Source: Sphaerimonospora mesophila NBRC 14179 = JCM 3151 (GTDB lineage Bacteria; Actinomycetota; Actinomycetes; Streptosporangiales; Streptosporangiaceae). Taken from it: 34,491 bases of DNA. The position numbers and the translations under genes were made by a program. Under the pieces are notes generated by a model. It saw only the letters and a program-made list of their open reading frames with translations. It did not search any database and had not been told where the DNA came from. Where the stretch lies: contig BCRI01000077.1 in the NCBI GenBank assembly GCA_001552515.1, positions 1 through 34,491 on the forward strand, given 5' to 3'. Positions 7,217 to 15,046 of this stretch are shown here, one piece after another; the first letter of the stretch is position 1, and every line of letters starts with the position of its first letter.

Positions 7217-8382
7217 CGGATCAGCTCCGCGAAGGCGGCCTCGTGCGCCCGGCGGCGCGTCAGGTCGGCCTCGTGGATCTTACGGGCCACCCCGGCGAGC
7301 GCGAGGCCGGGGGCCACCAGGTCCAGGCGGCTGGCGGCGGAGACGTCGGCCAGCCAGTCCGGCGGCACAGCGGACAGTCCGGCGAGCGCCCCGGCGATCG
7401 CGCCGCCCATCGACGCGATCGAGTCGGCGTCCCTGCCGTAGTTCACCGCGCCGAGCACGGTCTCCCGATAGTCGCCCCCCGCGATCACCAGGAAGGCCAG
7501 CGCGAGCGGCAGCTCCTCGATGCTGTGCAGCCGGCTCGGCCGTCGCGCCCCCAGCCCCTGGTCGCGGTAGGTGTCGGCCACCGTGTCGTACGGGCGGACC
7601 GCCTCGCGCAGCCGTACGAACGAGCCGTCCCAGTGGCCGATCCCGCGCGCGGCCTCGCACACCGCCTCGATGGCGGCCCGCGTCCCGTCCCTGGCCAGGC
7701 GCAGGCAGGCCGCGACCACCGAGTCGGGTGTCGCGCCCGGCCGCATCGCCTCGGCCACGGCGGCGGCCAGCACCCCGGCCGCCTCCCGTCCGTAGCTCGA
7801 CTGGTGCGCCCCCGCCAGGTCGACGGCCTCGGCGTACGCCCCGGCCGGATCGCCCGCGTTGACCACGCCGACCGGGGCCATGTACATCGCGGCCCCGCAG
7901 TTGACGATGTTGCCGACGCCCGCCTCACGCGGATCGACGTGACCGTAGTGCAGCCGCAGCACCAGCCACTTCTCGGCGAGGAACACCCGGTGCAGCGGGA
8001 GCGCCTCGGCCTCCAGCTCGGGGATCCACCGCTTCTCGCCCATCATCTCGGGCACCAGGTGCTCGGCCGCGTCGTAGGCGGTGAGGTGATCGCCCGCCCG
8101 CTCGTACACCCGGATCAGCGCGTGCGTCATCAGGGTGTCGTCGGTGACGTGACCGTCGCCCTTGTGGTAGGGCGCGATCGGCCGGGCGTTGCGCCAGTCG
8201 GCGTGGTAGGGGGGCACGATCCCGTCGACGCGGCCGCCGTAGCGCGCCCGGATCTGCTCGGGGGTCCAGCCCTCGGTCGCGCCGCCGAGTGCGTCCCCGA
8301 CCGCCGCGCCCGCGACGCAGCCCGCGGCCCTGTCCTCCAGCGGCGTCATGCCGCTCCTCACACGGATTCCCCCGGACGTCAT
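7213..8382 (-). CDS. ADP-ribosylglycohydrolase-family protein (paralogue B)
   Basis: 389 residues from ATG 8382, which overlaps the preceding stop as ATGA (8379-8382) and has AAGGG before it. ATG 8349 (MTPLEDR) with GAGGAG is an equally possible start. The core opens with GCVAGAAVGDALGG. HVTDDTLMT gives Thr80, Asp81, Asp82, and GRDADSIASMGGAIAGAL gives Asp318, Asp320, Ser321. Together these are the full two-Mg site of the ARH/DraG fold, so it is probably active. The sequence between contains an insertion-rich segment (YHADWRNARPIAPYHKGDG) not seen in paralogues C and D. It sits third-last in the operon, between paralogues A and C. The open frame extends far upstream but that part is a shadow of paralogue C. 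Confidence 0.92.
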   Translation of the reverse strand: MTSGGIRVRSGMTPLEDRAAGCVAGAAVGDALGGATEGWTPEQIRARYGGRVDGIVPPYHADWRNARPIAPYHKGDGHVTDDTLMTHALIRVYERAGDHLTAYDAAEHLVPEMMGEKRWIPELEAEALPLHRVFLAEKWLVLRLHYGHVDPREAGVGNIVNCGAAMYMAPVGVVNAGDPAGAYAEAVDLAGAHQSSYGREAAGVLAAAVAEAMRPGATPDSVVAACLRLARDGTRAAIEAVCEAARGIGHWDGSFVRLREAVRPYDTVADTYRDQGLGARRPSRLHSIEELPLALAFLVIAGGDYRETVLGAVNYGRDADSIASMGGAIAGALAGLSAVPPDWLADVSAASRLDLVAPGLALAGVARKIHEADLTRRRAHEAAFAELIR

Positions 8383-9392
8383 GCCAGTCCCTTCGCGATG
8401 TCCAATAGGTCGACCCCGGCCAGCTCCGGCAGGCAGCAGCCGAGCAACGTGCGTGCCGCCGCGCTCCATCCCCGGGGCAGCGCGGCATGGCCGCTGAACG
8501 CGCCGGTCAGCGCCCCGGTGAGGGCCGGGGCCGAGTCGGCGGCCGGCGACAGGCACGCGGCGGCGGATACCGCGGCGGGCAGCGCCCCGCCGGACACCTC
8601 CGCGAGTGCCAGGGCCGCGGGCACGGTCTGCGCCGCTGCGACGCCGTAGCTGTAGACGTGGTCGAACAGCACCGCGTCCAGCGCCGGGACCGCGGCGAAG
8701 GCATCGCCCGCCCGGCGGGCGGCCGCCAGCGCGGCCCGTGCGGCGTGCCCGATCGCGGTGTCGTCCGGCAGCTCGGCCAGCGCGGCGGCGACGGCCGCCG
8801 TCATCGGGGCTCCCCCCACCAGCGCCGCCACCGCCGCGGCCATCGCCCGCGCCCCGAGCACGCCGTCCCCGGCGTTGGTGACCTGCGCGTCCCGCGTCGG
8901 GTCGAGCCCGGCCGCGCCGAACGCGACGGCACGTACGGCTGCCGCGTCGTCGAAGAAGTGCGGGTTGTCGTGCCCGCTCGCGGGTGGAGGCCGGCCGCCG
9001 GCGAGGTTGTCGAGCGCGGTGCGCACCGAGATCCGGGCCCGCAGGTCGTCGCGGCCGGCGAGGCGGCCGAACGCCTCGGCCCGGTCCTCGTGGAGCGTCG
9101 AGGCCGTCCAGGCGAGCCATTCCGCGTCGTCGGACGGGCCGAGCGCCAGCGGCCGCACCGGCTGGTTGAGCGTGAACGGCACCGGCAGCGTGGTGACCCG
9201 GTGCTCCTCGGCGAACCCGTCGAGCTCCCGGTGCAGCCGCCTGCTCCACGGCGCGAGGACACCGGAGCGGTGCCGTGCCGACGGCCAGCCCGCCGCGTCG
9301 CCGATCGCGAGCCCGATCACCGCGCCCGCGATCCGGTCGCCTCGATCATCTCGACGATCCCGGCGATCAGGGCCGATCTCCCCCGATGACAT
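8379..9392 (-). CDS. ADP-ribosylglycohydrolase-family protein, divergent metal site (paralogue C)
   Basis: 337 residues. ARH-fold features are present (RIAGAVIGLAIGDAAGWP near the start, LGPSDDAEW at 85-92). However, the key residues are changed: SDD at 87-89 replaces TDD, and SPAADSA at 282-288 has Ala284 where the paralogues have the first Asp of DxD(S/T). One Mg ligand is therefore missing. It may have weakened or altered catalysis, bind ligand only, or partner with another paralogue. The start at 9392 follows the stop of paralogue D with a 3-base gap; no strong ribosome binding site is visible (GGAAGGGA lies somewhat far upstream), so coupling is likely. The first ~20 residues are charged and may be a linker. 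Confidence 0.85.
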   Translation of the reverse strand: MSSGEIGPDRRDRRDDRGDRIAGAVIGLAIGDAAGWPSARHRSGVLAPWSRRLHRELDGFAEEHRVTTLPVPFTLNQPVRPLALGPSDDAEWLAWTASTLHEDRAEAFGRLAGRDDLRARISVRTALDNLAGGRPPPASGHDNPHFFDDAAAVRAVAFGAAGLDPTRDAQVTNAGDGVLGARAMAAAVAALVGGAPMTAAVAAALAELPDDTAIGHAARAALAAARRAGDAFAAVPALDAVLFDHVYSYGVAAAQTVPAALALAEVSGGALPAAVSAAACLSPAADSAPALTGALTGAFSGHAALPRGWSAAARTLLGCCLPELAGVDLLDIAKGLA

Positions 9393-9395
9393 CTC

Positions 9396-10439
9396 TCAGG
9401 TCCCTTCCACCGGTTCCAGTGCCCTTTCGACCAGTTCGTCGGCGACGTCGAGGACGTGCCTGCCCGCCACACCCGGCAGGCACGCCCCGGCGACCGGGCC
9501 GATCTCGGCGGCCCAGCGGTCGGGCACGCCGTCATCGCCGCGCCCCGCCCCCGCGAGGGCGCCGGCGATGGCCGCCGTCGTGTCGGCGTCCCTGCCGAGG
9601 TTCGCCGCCACGACCACGGACTCCTCGACGTCGCCGCCGCCCGTCAGGTACGCGGCGAAGGCCAGCGCCACCGCCTCCGGCGCGAGGTCGGTCCACGGGT
9701 AGTGCCGTGCCACCACGGCCTCGTGCAGCTCACGGGAGAGCGCCTCGTGCGGATCGCCGATGACGGCGGGCCTGCGGGGGTTCAGCGCCGCGACGTCCGC
9801 CCCGTGGGCCGCGACGACGGCGACGGCTGCACGGAGGTTCCTCGCGGTCCAGCTGTCCTCCGGCACGGCGGCGAGGGCGGCGGCCACGACCGTGCTCGGC
9901 TCGGCCCCGGTCATCGCGACGGCGACGGCCGCCGCGACCGCCCGGCCGCCCCAGATCCCCTCGCCGCTGTGGCTCACCGCGCCGTCCACCGCGACCAGCC
10001 GGGCCGCCTCCTCCGGCTCGCCGGCCGCGAAGATCCCGTACGGCGCCGCCCGCATGGCCAGCCCGTCCGACCAGCCGTGCGGATGCCACCGTCCCGTCAT
10101 CGGCGGCGCCAGACCCCGGCGCAGCGCCTGGACGGTGCCCAGCTCGGAGAACCCGGCGCCGCGCATCGGTCCCTCGATCTTGCCGACGATCTCCTCCCGC
10201 CAGGCCCGGGCGACGTCGTCACCGGTGAGGGCGCGACCGTACCTGACGAGCAGCGAGGCCGCGAAGATCGCGTATTCGGTGTCGTCGGTGCCGCCCCGGC
10301 CGGGTTCGATCTCGGTCAGGCGGCCCCAGCGGCGGGCGATCTCCTCGGGCGGCAGGTTCTCCGCCGGCCGGCCCAGGGCGTCCCCGACCGCGAGGCCGAG
10401 CAGGCAGCCCCGCGCCCGCTCGGCGTACTCCTCGCTCAT
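9396..10439 (-). CDS. ADP-ribosylglycohydrolase-family protein (paralogue D)
   Basis: 347 residues, the canonical length of bacterial ARH/DraG-like proteins. RARGCLLGLAVGDALGRPAE opens the fold, GRGGTDDTEYA gives Thr51, Asp52, Asp53, and NLGRDADTTAAIAGALAGA gives Asp284, Asp286, Thr287. This complete set of Mg ligands makes it the most classical member of the four. HSGEGIWGG near residue 157 lies where the substrate ribose usually sits. ATG 10439 has GGGAAGGGAGAG before it. It is 66 bases after the binding-protein gene and first of the hydrolase block, so it directly follows import in the gene order. I infer hydrolysis of a ribosyl bond in a transported compound. Confidence 0.93.
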   Translation of the reverse strand: MSEEYAERARGCLLGLAVGDALGRPAENLPPEEIARRWGRLTEIEPGRGGTDDTEYAIFAASLLVRYGRALTGDDVARAWREEIVGKIEGPMRGAGFSELGTVQALRRGLAPPMTGRWHPHGWSDGLAMRAAPYGIFAAGEPEEAARLVAVDGAVSHSGEGIWGGRAVAAAVAVAMTGAEPSTVVAAALAAVPEDSWTARNLRAAVAVVAAHGADVAALNPRRPAVIGDPHEALSRELHEAVVARHYPWTDLAPEAVALAFAAYLTGGGDVEESVVVAANLGRDADTTAAIAGALAGAGRGDDGVPDRWAAEIGPVAGACLPGVAGRHVLDVADELVERALEPVEGT

Positions 10440-10505
10440 CGTCTCTCCCTTCCCCGGGAAACCCGTGGTCTCGTGTCCGTCCGCCGTGGTGCGCGCACCC
10501 CGGCG

Positions 10506-11813
10506 TCAGCGGGCGTACCGCTCCAGTACCTTGTCGCCCTCCTCGACCAGCCTCCGGGCGGCGTCATCGAGGCTGATCTTGTCTGCGAAGTACTCCTGCA
10601 GGGTGGGGGTGGCCACCTTGCTCTTCCACTCGTCGAAGCCGTTCACCTTGAGGTAGGGCGCGACGACGAGGTTCCCGGCCGAGGCGGTCGCCACGTCCCA
10701 GCCGTTCTCCTCGGTGGTCATCGACGGGTCGCCGGCTGCGGCCCTGCTGGTCGGCAGCAGCCAGTCGCCCCTGGCCAGCTTGGCCTGGTTGGGGCCGTTG
10801 AGGAAGAAGGAGATGAACTTCACCGCCTCGTCGGGGTGCCTGCCGTCCGCCGGGACCGACAGGGTCTGCGAGGTCGCGCCCTGCTCGGAGGTGGTGCCCT
10901 TCAGCGGCGGAAGCGTGATCCACTCGAAGCCGTCGGGAGCCTGCTCGACGACCTGCTGGCGGAGGTAGACGCCGGCGGGCAGCAGGGCGTACTTGCCCGC
11001 GTAGAACCCGGGCAGCGGGTCGGCGGTGCCCATGCCGAGCGCGGAGGGGTCGGCCGTCTTGTCCCTGTAGAGCTGGTCGTGGATGCGCTGGAGCACCTCG
11101 CGCTCCTGCGGGCCGACCTTCACCGTGGTCTTGCCGCCCTCGTTCGAGAAGAACGTCCCGCCGAAGTTGAGCGCGAGGTTGAGCACCTTGTTCACCGGGG
11201 ACTTCATCGGCCAGGCCACGCCGTACGTGCCGTCCTTGGTGAGCTTCTTGCTGATCTCGGCGAACTCGTCCCAGGTCCACGGGTCGGCGGGGGTGGGGAT
11301 GCGCACCTTCGCCGCGTCGAGCAGCTTCTTGTTGGCGATGACGACCTGCGACTCCTGCAGGAACGGCACGCCGTAGACGCCGGTGCCGCCCCTGCCGTCG
11401 TCGAAGGTGACGGTGTCCCAGGCCGCCTGCGGGATGTCGTTCTTCAGCTCGGCGGGCAGCCTGCCCGACAGGTCGAGCAGATAGCCGCGCGAGGCGAACC
11501 CGGCCAGCGCCGGCGAGTCGTCGTGGATGACGTCCGGCGGGTCGCCGGCCTCGAACGACGTGACGAGCTGATCGTTGACGTTGTCCCAGCTGCCCTGGAC
11601 GTATTCGACCTGGATGTCGGGGTTGGCGGTGTTCCACTCGTCCACGAGCTGCTTGTTGGCGGAGATCGACTCCTTCTGCCAGGCGAGGCTGAGGAACTTC
11701 AGCGTGACCGGCTCGCCGGGCGCGGCGCCGCCGTCTCCGCCTCCGCCGCCGCAACCGGCGATCAGCGCTGCGACGGCCGTCGCCGCCGCCGCGAGAGCGG
11801 TTCTCCTGCGCAT
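10506..11813 (-). CDS. ABC importer substrate-binding lipoprotein (extracellular solute-binding family 1)
   Basis: 435 residues from ATG 11813 (GGAGAG just upstream; a TTG 12 bases earlier also fits the frame). The lipoprotein signal has LIAGC with Cys21, followed by a Gly-rich spacer. The mature part has the family pattern: VTLKFLSLAWQ, then LVDEWNTANPDIQVEYVQ, GDPPDVIHDD, YGVPFLQESQVVIANKKLLD and PADPWTWDEFAEISKKLT. This family binds mono- to oligosaccharides and related compounds on the outer face of the membrane. It lies 3' of its two permease genes and 5' of four ARH-type hydrolase genes, suggesting that the cargo is the hydrolases' substrate. No ATPase gene is nearby; a shared MsiK-type ATPase elsewhere is the usual actinobacterial solution. 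Confidence 0.93.
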   Translation of the reverse strand: MRRRTALAAAATAVAALIAGCGGGGGDGGAAPGEPVTLKFLSLAWQKESISANKQLVDEWNTANPDIQVEYVQGSWDNVNDQLVTSFEAGDPPDVIHDDSPALAGFASRGYLLDLSGRLPAELKNDIPQAAWDTVTFDDGRGGTGVYGVPFLQESQVVIANKKLLDAAKVRIPTPADPWTWDEFAEISKKLTKDGTYGVAWPMKSPVNKVLNLALNFGGTFFSNEGGKTTVKVGPQEREVLQRIHDQLYRDKTADPSALGMGTADPLPGFYAGKYALLPAGVYLRQQVVEQAPDGFEWITLPPLKGTTSEQGATSQTLSVPADGRHPDEAVKFISFFLNGPNQAKLARGDWLLPTSRAAAGDPSMTTEENGWDVATASAGNLVVAPYLKVNGFDEWKSKVATPTLQEYFADKISLDDAARRLVEEGDKVLERYAR

Positions 11814-11832
11814 ATGACTCTCCAATCGGGGG

Positions 11833-12651
11833 CTATCCCTTGACGGCGCCGGCCATGAGCCCGGACTTCAGCCGCCGCTGGATCGCGGCGAAGAACACCA
11901 GACTCGGGATGGTCGCCAGCAGCGAGGCCGCGGCGAGCGGGCCGAGCCGTACGACCCCCTCGGCGCCGGTGAACTTGACCAGCGTGAGCGGCAGGGTCGC
12001 GATGTCCGGGTCCTTGAGTACGACCAGGGCGAACAGGAACTCGTTCCAGGACGAGATGAAGGCGAAGAGCAGCGTGGCCACCACGCCGGGCGCGAGCAGC
12101 GGCGCGACGATCTTGACGATCGAGGTCGCCTTCGCCGCGCCGTCGACCGCGGCCGCCTCCTCCAGCTCCCGCGGGACCGCCCGCACGTACCCCTGGAGCA
12201 TCCAGAGCGCGAACGGCAGCGTGAACGTCACGTGCACGAAGGTCAGGCCCGGCAGGGTGTTCACCAGGTCGAAGCGCCGCAGCACCATGAACAGCGGGAT
12301 GATGATCAGGATGACCGGGAAGACCTGGCTGACCAGCACCCAGCCGATCGCGATCCTGTTGACCGCGCCCCGGTGCCTGGCCAGCGCGTACGCCGCCGGC
12401 AGCGCGAGCACCACGGTGATCACCGCGCTGGCCGTCGCGACGACCAGGCTGCGCAGCGCGCTGCCGACCAGGTCCTGCTCGGCGAACGCGTCGGCGAAGT
12501 TGGCGAGCGTCGGGCGGCGCGGCAGCCACGCCGGGTCCAGCGAGGCCATCTCCTGCGGCGTCTTCAGCGCGGTCGACAGCAGCCAGATCAGCGGGAACGC
12601 CAGGAAGACCAGGTAGCCGAGCAGGGCGAGGTACGACAGGGCACGCCGCAT
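11833..12651 (-). CDS. ABC sugar importer permease, MalG type
   Basis: 272 residues with about six membrane helices. The first is LLGYLVFLAFPLIWLLSTAL. The cytoplasmic EAA loop is clear: ELEEAAAVDGAAKATSIVKI followed by LAPG, which docks onto the ATPase. The FLFAL and MAGAVKG end are typical of MalG-like subunits of CUT1 importers. ATG 12651 follows the MalF-type stop with one base between them, and GGGAGG lies inside the upstream gene. It forms the membrane channel with the MalF-type protein at 12653-13585 and is served by the binding lipoprotein at 10506-11813. Confidence 0.94.
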   Translation of the reverse strand: MRRALSYLALLGYLVFLAFPLIWLLSTALKTPQEMASLDPAWLPRRPTLANFADAFAEQDLVGSALRSLVVATASAVITVVLALPAAYALARHRGAVNRIAIGWVLVSQVFPVILIIIPLFMVLRRFDLVNTLPGLTFVHVTFTLPFALWMLQGYVRAVPRELEEAAAVDGAAKATSIVKIVAPLLAPGVVATLLFAFISSWNEFLFALVVLKDPDIATLPLTLVKFTGAEGVVRLGPLAAASLLATIPSLVFFAAIQRRLKSGLMAGAVKG

Positions 12652-12652
12652 G

Positions 12653-13585
12653 TCAGTTCGCCTCCCGCATCTGGCGCCACAGGTAGAGGCCGAGCACGGC
12701 CAGCACGACGATCACGATCGCCACACCGAGCGTGGACGCGTAGCCGAAGAAGCCGAATCGGAAGGCCTCCTCGTAGGCGAACAGCATCGGCAGGCGGGTC
12801 CGTCCGCCGGGGCCGCCCTGGGTGAGCACGTAGACCAGGCCGAACTGGTTGATGTTCCACACGAAGTCGAGCGAGGTGATCGCCACGATCACCGGGCGGA
12901 GCTGGGGCAGCGTGATGTTCCAGAAACGCCGCCAGGTGCCGGCCCCGTCGACCTGGCCGGCCTCGTACAGCTCTCGCGGCACGTTCTGCAGGCCCGCCAG
13001 CAGCACGACCGTGGTCTGCGGCATGCCGGTCCAGACCCCGACCACGATCACCGCGGGCAGTGCGATGGCGAAGTCGTTGAGCCAGTCGACGTTGTGGCCG
13101 AGCAGCCCGGCGTCCCGGAGCACGGCGTTGAGGATGCCGGCGTTCGGGTGGTAGACCAGCCGCCACATGAGGCCGATGACGACCGGCGGCATGGCCCACG
13201 GCACCAGGGCGAGCACCCGGGCGAGGCCGCGCAGCCGCAGGTCCCGGTCGAGCAGCAGCGCCAGGCCGAGGGAGGCGAGGAACTGCAGCACGGTGACGGA
13301 GATCCCCCAGATCATGCCGATCCGGAACGAGGTCCAGAAGTCGCCGTCGGTGAGCAGGTCGCCGAAGTTCGCCAGGCCGACGAACGAGGTCTCGGCGTTC
13401 CGGCCGGACCTGGCGTCGGTGAACGCGAGGAAGATGCCGTAGAGCAGCGGTCCGACGCTGAACACCAGCACCGGGACCAGCGCGGGCAGCATGAGCAGGA
13501 ACATCTCCCGTCCGCCGCCGCGGCGCGGCGTACGGCGCGGGCGGCGCGGCGGGGCCGGGGCGTACGCGCCGGCGGCCGCGGTCAC
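12653..13585 (-). CDS. ABC sugar importer permease, MalF type
   Basis: 310 residues from GTG 13585, which overlaps the LacI stop as GTGA (13582-13585). The open frame continues upstream but there it is antisense-shifted LacI sequence. A ~30-residue basic, Pro/Arg-rich cytoplasmic tail comes first, then about six membrane helices starting with MFLLMLPALVPVLVFSVGPL. The EAA loop reads ELYEAGQVDGAGTWRRFWNI followed by TLPQLRP. These are hallmarks of the MalF-like partner in CUT1 importers. Importers of free ribose usually belong to the other (CUT2/Rbs) class, so the cargo is more likely a larger glycoside than ribose itself. Confidence 0.93.
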   Translation of the reverse strand: MTAAAGAYAPAPPRRPRRTPRRGGGREMFLLMLPALVPVLVFSVGPLLYGIFLAFTDARSGRNAETSFVGLANFGDLLTDGDFWTSFRIGMIWGISVTVLQFLASLGLALLLDRDLRLRGLARVLALVPWAMPPVVIGLMWRLVYHPNAGILNAVLRDAGLLGHNVDWLNDFAIALPAVIVVGVWTGMPQTTVVLLAGLQNVPRELYEAGQVDGAGTWRRFWNITLPQLRPVIVAITSLDFVWNINQFGLVYVLTQGGPGGRTRLPMLFAYEEAFRFGFFGYASTLGVAIVIVVLAVLGLYLWRQMREAN

Positions 13586-14589
13586 GGCCCGCCCTCGGTC
13601 GAGGCGCGGGTGACCAGGCGGGGCGGGACCATGACGACCCGCGGCGGCCGTTCGCGGTCCCGCAGCCGGTCGAGCAGCAACTCGGCCGCCGCCCGGCCGC
13701 GCTCGGCCGAGCCCAGACAGACGCTGGTGAGCGCCGGCCAGGCCACCGCCGCCAGGTCCGTGTCGTCCATGCCGACGACCGCCACGTCGGCGGGAATCCG
13801 CCGTCCGGCCCGGCGCAGCACGTCGTAGGCGCCGAGCGCGATCAGGTCGTTGGCGCACATCAGCGCGTCGACGTCCCCGGCCCGCCGGAGCAGGCGCGCC
13901 GCTGCCGCCGCCCCGTCGGTACGGTAGAAGTCGCCGATCTCGACCAGATCCTCGTCGTACGGCAGGCCGAGCGCGTGCAGGGCATCGCGGTAGGCGGCGA
14001 GGCGCGCGGCTCCCGGCACCGTGTCGAGCGGGCCGTCGACGAAGCCGATCCGGCGGCGGCCCAGCGCGTACAGATGGTCGAGCGCCAGCCGCACGCCGGT
14101 CCCCGAGTCGGCGCGGACGTTGTCGACGGGAGTGCCCTCCGGCACCGAACCGATGATCACGACCGGCGCCCGCGCGGCCGTGATCGCCTTCAGGTGATCG
14201 TCGGTGACCCGCAGCGGACTCATGATCATCCCGTCCGCGTAGCGCTCGCCGAGGCTGCGCAGCACGTCGATCTCCTCCGCGACGTCGGCGTCGGTCGAGT
14301 GCAGCACGAGCCGGTATCCGGCGGCCTTCAGCACCGGCTGGATCTGGCGGATCATCGCCACGTACACCGGGTTGCCGATGTCGGCCATCGCGAACGCCAC
14401 CTGGAGCGTGCGGCGTGACTTCAGCGATCTGGCCACGGCGTTGGGCACGTATCCCAGCTCGTCGGCGGCCGCGAGCACCCGCCGCACGGTCTCCTCGCGC
14501 GTCGGCAGGCCGTTGAGCACCCGCGACACCGAGGCGATCGACACCCCGGCGCGCTCGGCGATCGTAGTGATCGTCGGCCCTTCGGCCAC
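13582..14589 (-). CDS. LacI-family transcriptional repressor, first gene of the ABC-ARH-ribokinase operon
   Basis: 335 residues from GTG 14589, with a near-perfect AGGAGGTG before it. The N-terminal helix-turn-helix and hinge are textbook: TITTIAERAGVSIASVSRVL at residues 6-25, then NAVARSLKSRRT. The C-terminal periplasmic-binding-protein-like domain (about 60-330) has MADIGNPVYVAMI, RIGFVDGP, ALMCANDLIALGAYDVL and VVGMDDTDLA, so it senses a sugar-like ligand. It precedes and overlaps the MalF-type gene. Two identical palindromes typical of LacI-family operators lie 26-69 bases upstream, so autorepression and control of the whole operon are likely. Confidence 0.95.
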   Translation of the reverse strand: MAEGPTITTIAERAGVSIASVSRVLNGLPTREETVRRVLAAADELGYVPNAVARSLKSRRTLQVAFAMADIGNPVYVAMIRQIQPVLKAAGYRLVLHSTDADVAEEIDVLRSLGERYADGMIMSPLRVTDDHLKAITAARAPVVIIGSVPEGTPVDNVRADSGTGVRLALDHLYALGRRRIGFVDGPLDTVPGAARLAAYRDALHALGLPYDEDLVEIGDFYRTDGAAAAARLLRRAGDVDALMCANDLIALGAYDVLRRAGRRIPADVAVVGMDDTDLAAVAWPALTSVCLGSAERGRAAAELLLDRLRDRERPPRVVMVPPRLVTRASTEGGP

Positions 14590-14612
14590 GGCCCACCTCC
14601 TGTCCGTCGATT

Positions 14613-14628
14613 CTGTAAACGTTTACGG
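14613..14628. promoter_or_regulatory. LacI-type operator O1
   Basis: CTGTAAACGTTTACGG with a perfect 12-bp palindrome GTAAACGTTTAC at 14615-14626 and the central CG typical of LacI/PurR-family operators. It is 24 bases before the LacI start codon. Confidence 0.85.
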
Positions 14629-14644
14629 ACGGTTGGAGAGCCTG

Positions 14645-14660
14645 CTGTAAACGTTTACGG
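14645..14660. promoter_or_regulatory. LacI-type operator O2
   Basis: The same 16-bp sequence as O1, with the palindrome at 14647-14658. The centres are 32 bp apart, about three helical turns, so two repressor dimers could bind on the same DNA face. Confidence 0.85.
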
Positions 14661-14671
14661 GAGTGGCTCCC

Positions 14672-14701
14672 ATGAAAGCGGCAGGGGATGCCGCACGTCA
14701 A
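14672..14701 (-). promoter_or_regulatory. Probable promoter of the LacI-ABC-ARH-ribokinase operon
   Basis: On the minus strand TTGACG (complement of 14696-14701) could be the -35 box, with TTTCAT (complement of 14672-14677) as a weak -10 box after an 18-bp spacer. Both operators lie downstream, where bound repressor would block transcription. The spacer contains a perfect 6-bp inverted repeat, GCGGCA-N5-TGCCGC, at 14678-14694. Confidence 0.4.
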
Positions 14702-14892
14702 GTCACGACCACATAACGGAGATGCCCGGCGGGCACGACCCCCCGGGGACGCCCGCCCGTGCCACGTTGCCACTGCCACCCGGTCGACGTACGCTCAAAA
14801 TCGCGCGAAATAGGGTAATTTTGCGCAGTATCGCGCAGACCATCGCCGATTCGCGCACTCCGGCTCCGGCGAAGCCCCCGACTCCCGCCCGG

Positions 14893-15046
14893 CTGGTATA
14901 GACCGGTGATCCAGGACCGACACCCTCTCGTTGTAAATCCGATATTCGCCGGTATAGACCGGCCGGTTACCTCGTGTTTACCCTGGCTTTCGATAGTGCG
15001 GATCAGAGGTCTGGCCGTCATCTGTCACCGGGCCGGTACAGACCAG
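14893..15046. promoter_or_regulatory. Three GGT-N4-ACC palindromes (GntR/HutC-like sites)
   Basis: Cores are GGTATAGACC at 14895-14904, GGTATAGACC at 14951-14960 and GGTACAGACC at 15035-15044. The middle site has perfect 6-bp arms, GCCGGT and ACCGGC. The GGT-N4-ACC geometry is the same as that of DasR and other HutC-type GntR regulators (TGGTCTAGACCA). The last site ends 25 bases before the binding-protein start, where a repressor would block transcription. No GntR gene is in the window. Confidence 0.55.

Noticed and set aside
7213-9249. 678-codon minus-strand open frame over paralogues B and C
   Set aside because: The upstream half is an out-of-frame shadow of paralogue C, which has proper family motifs in its own frame.
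12653-14779. 708-codon minus-strand open frame covering the MalF-type gene and beyond
   Set aside because: Only the part up to GTG 13585 shows permease features; upstream the frame is a shadow of the LacI gene in another frame, with Arg/Ala-rich low-quality sequence.
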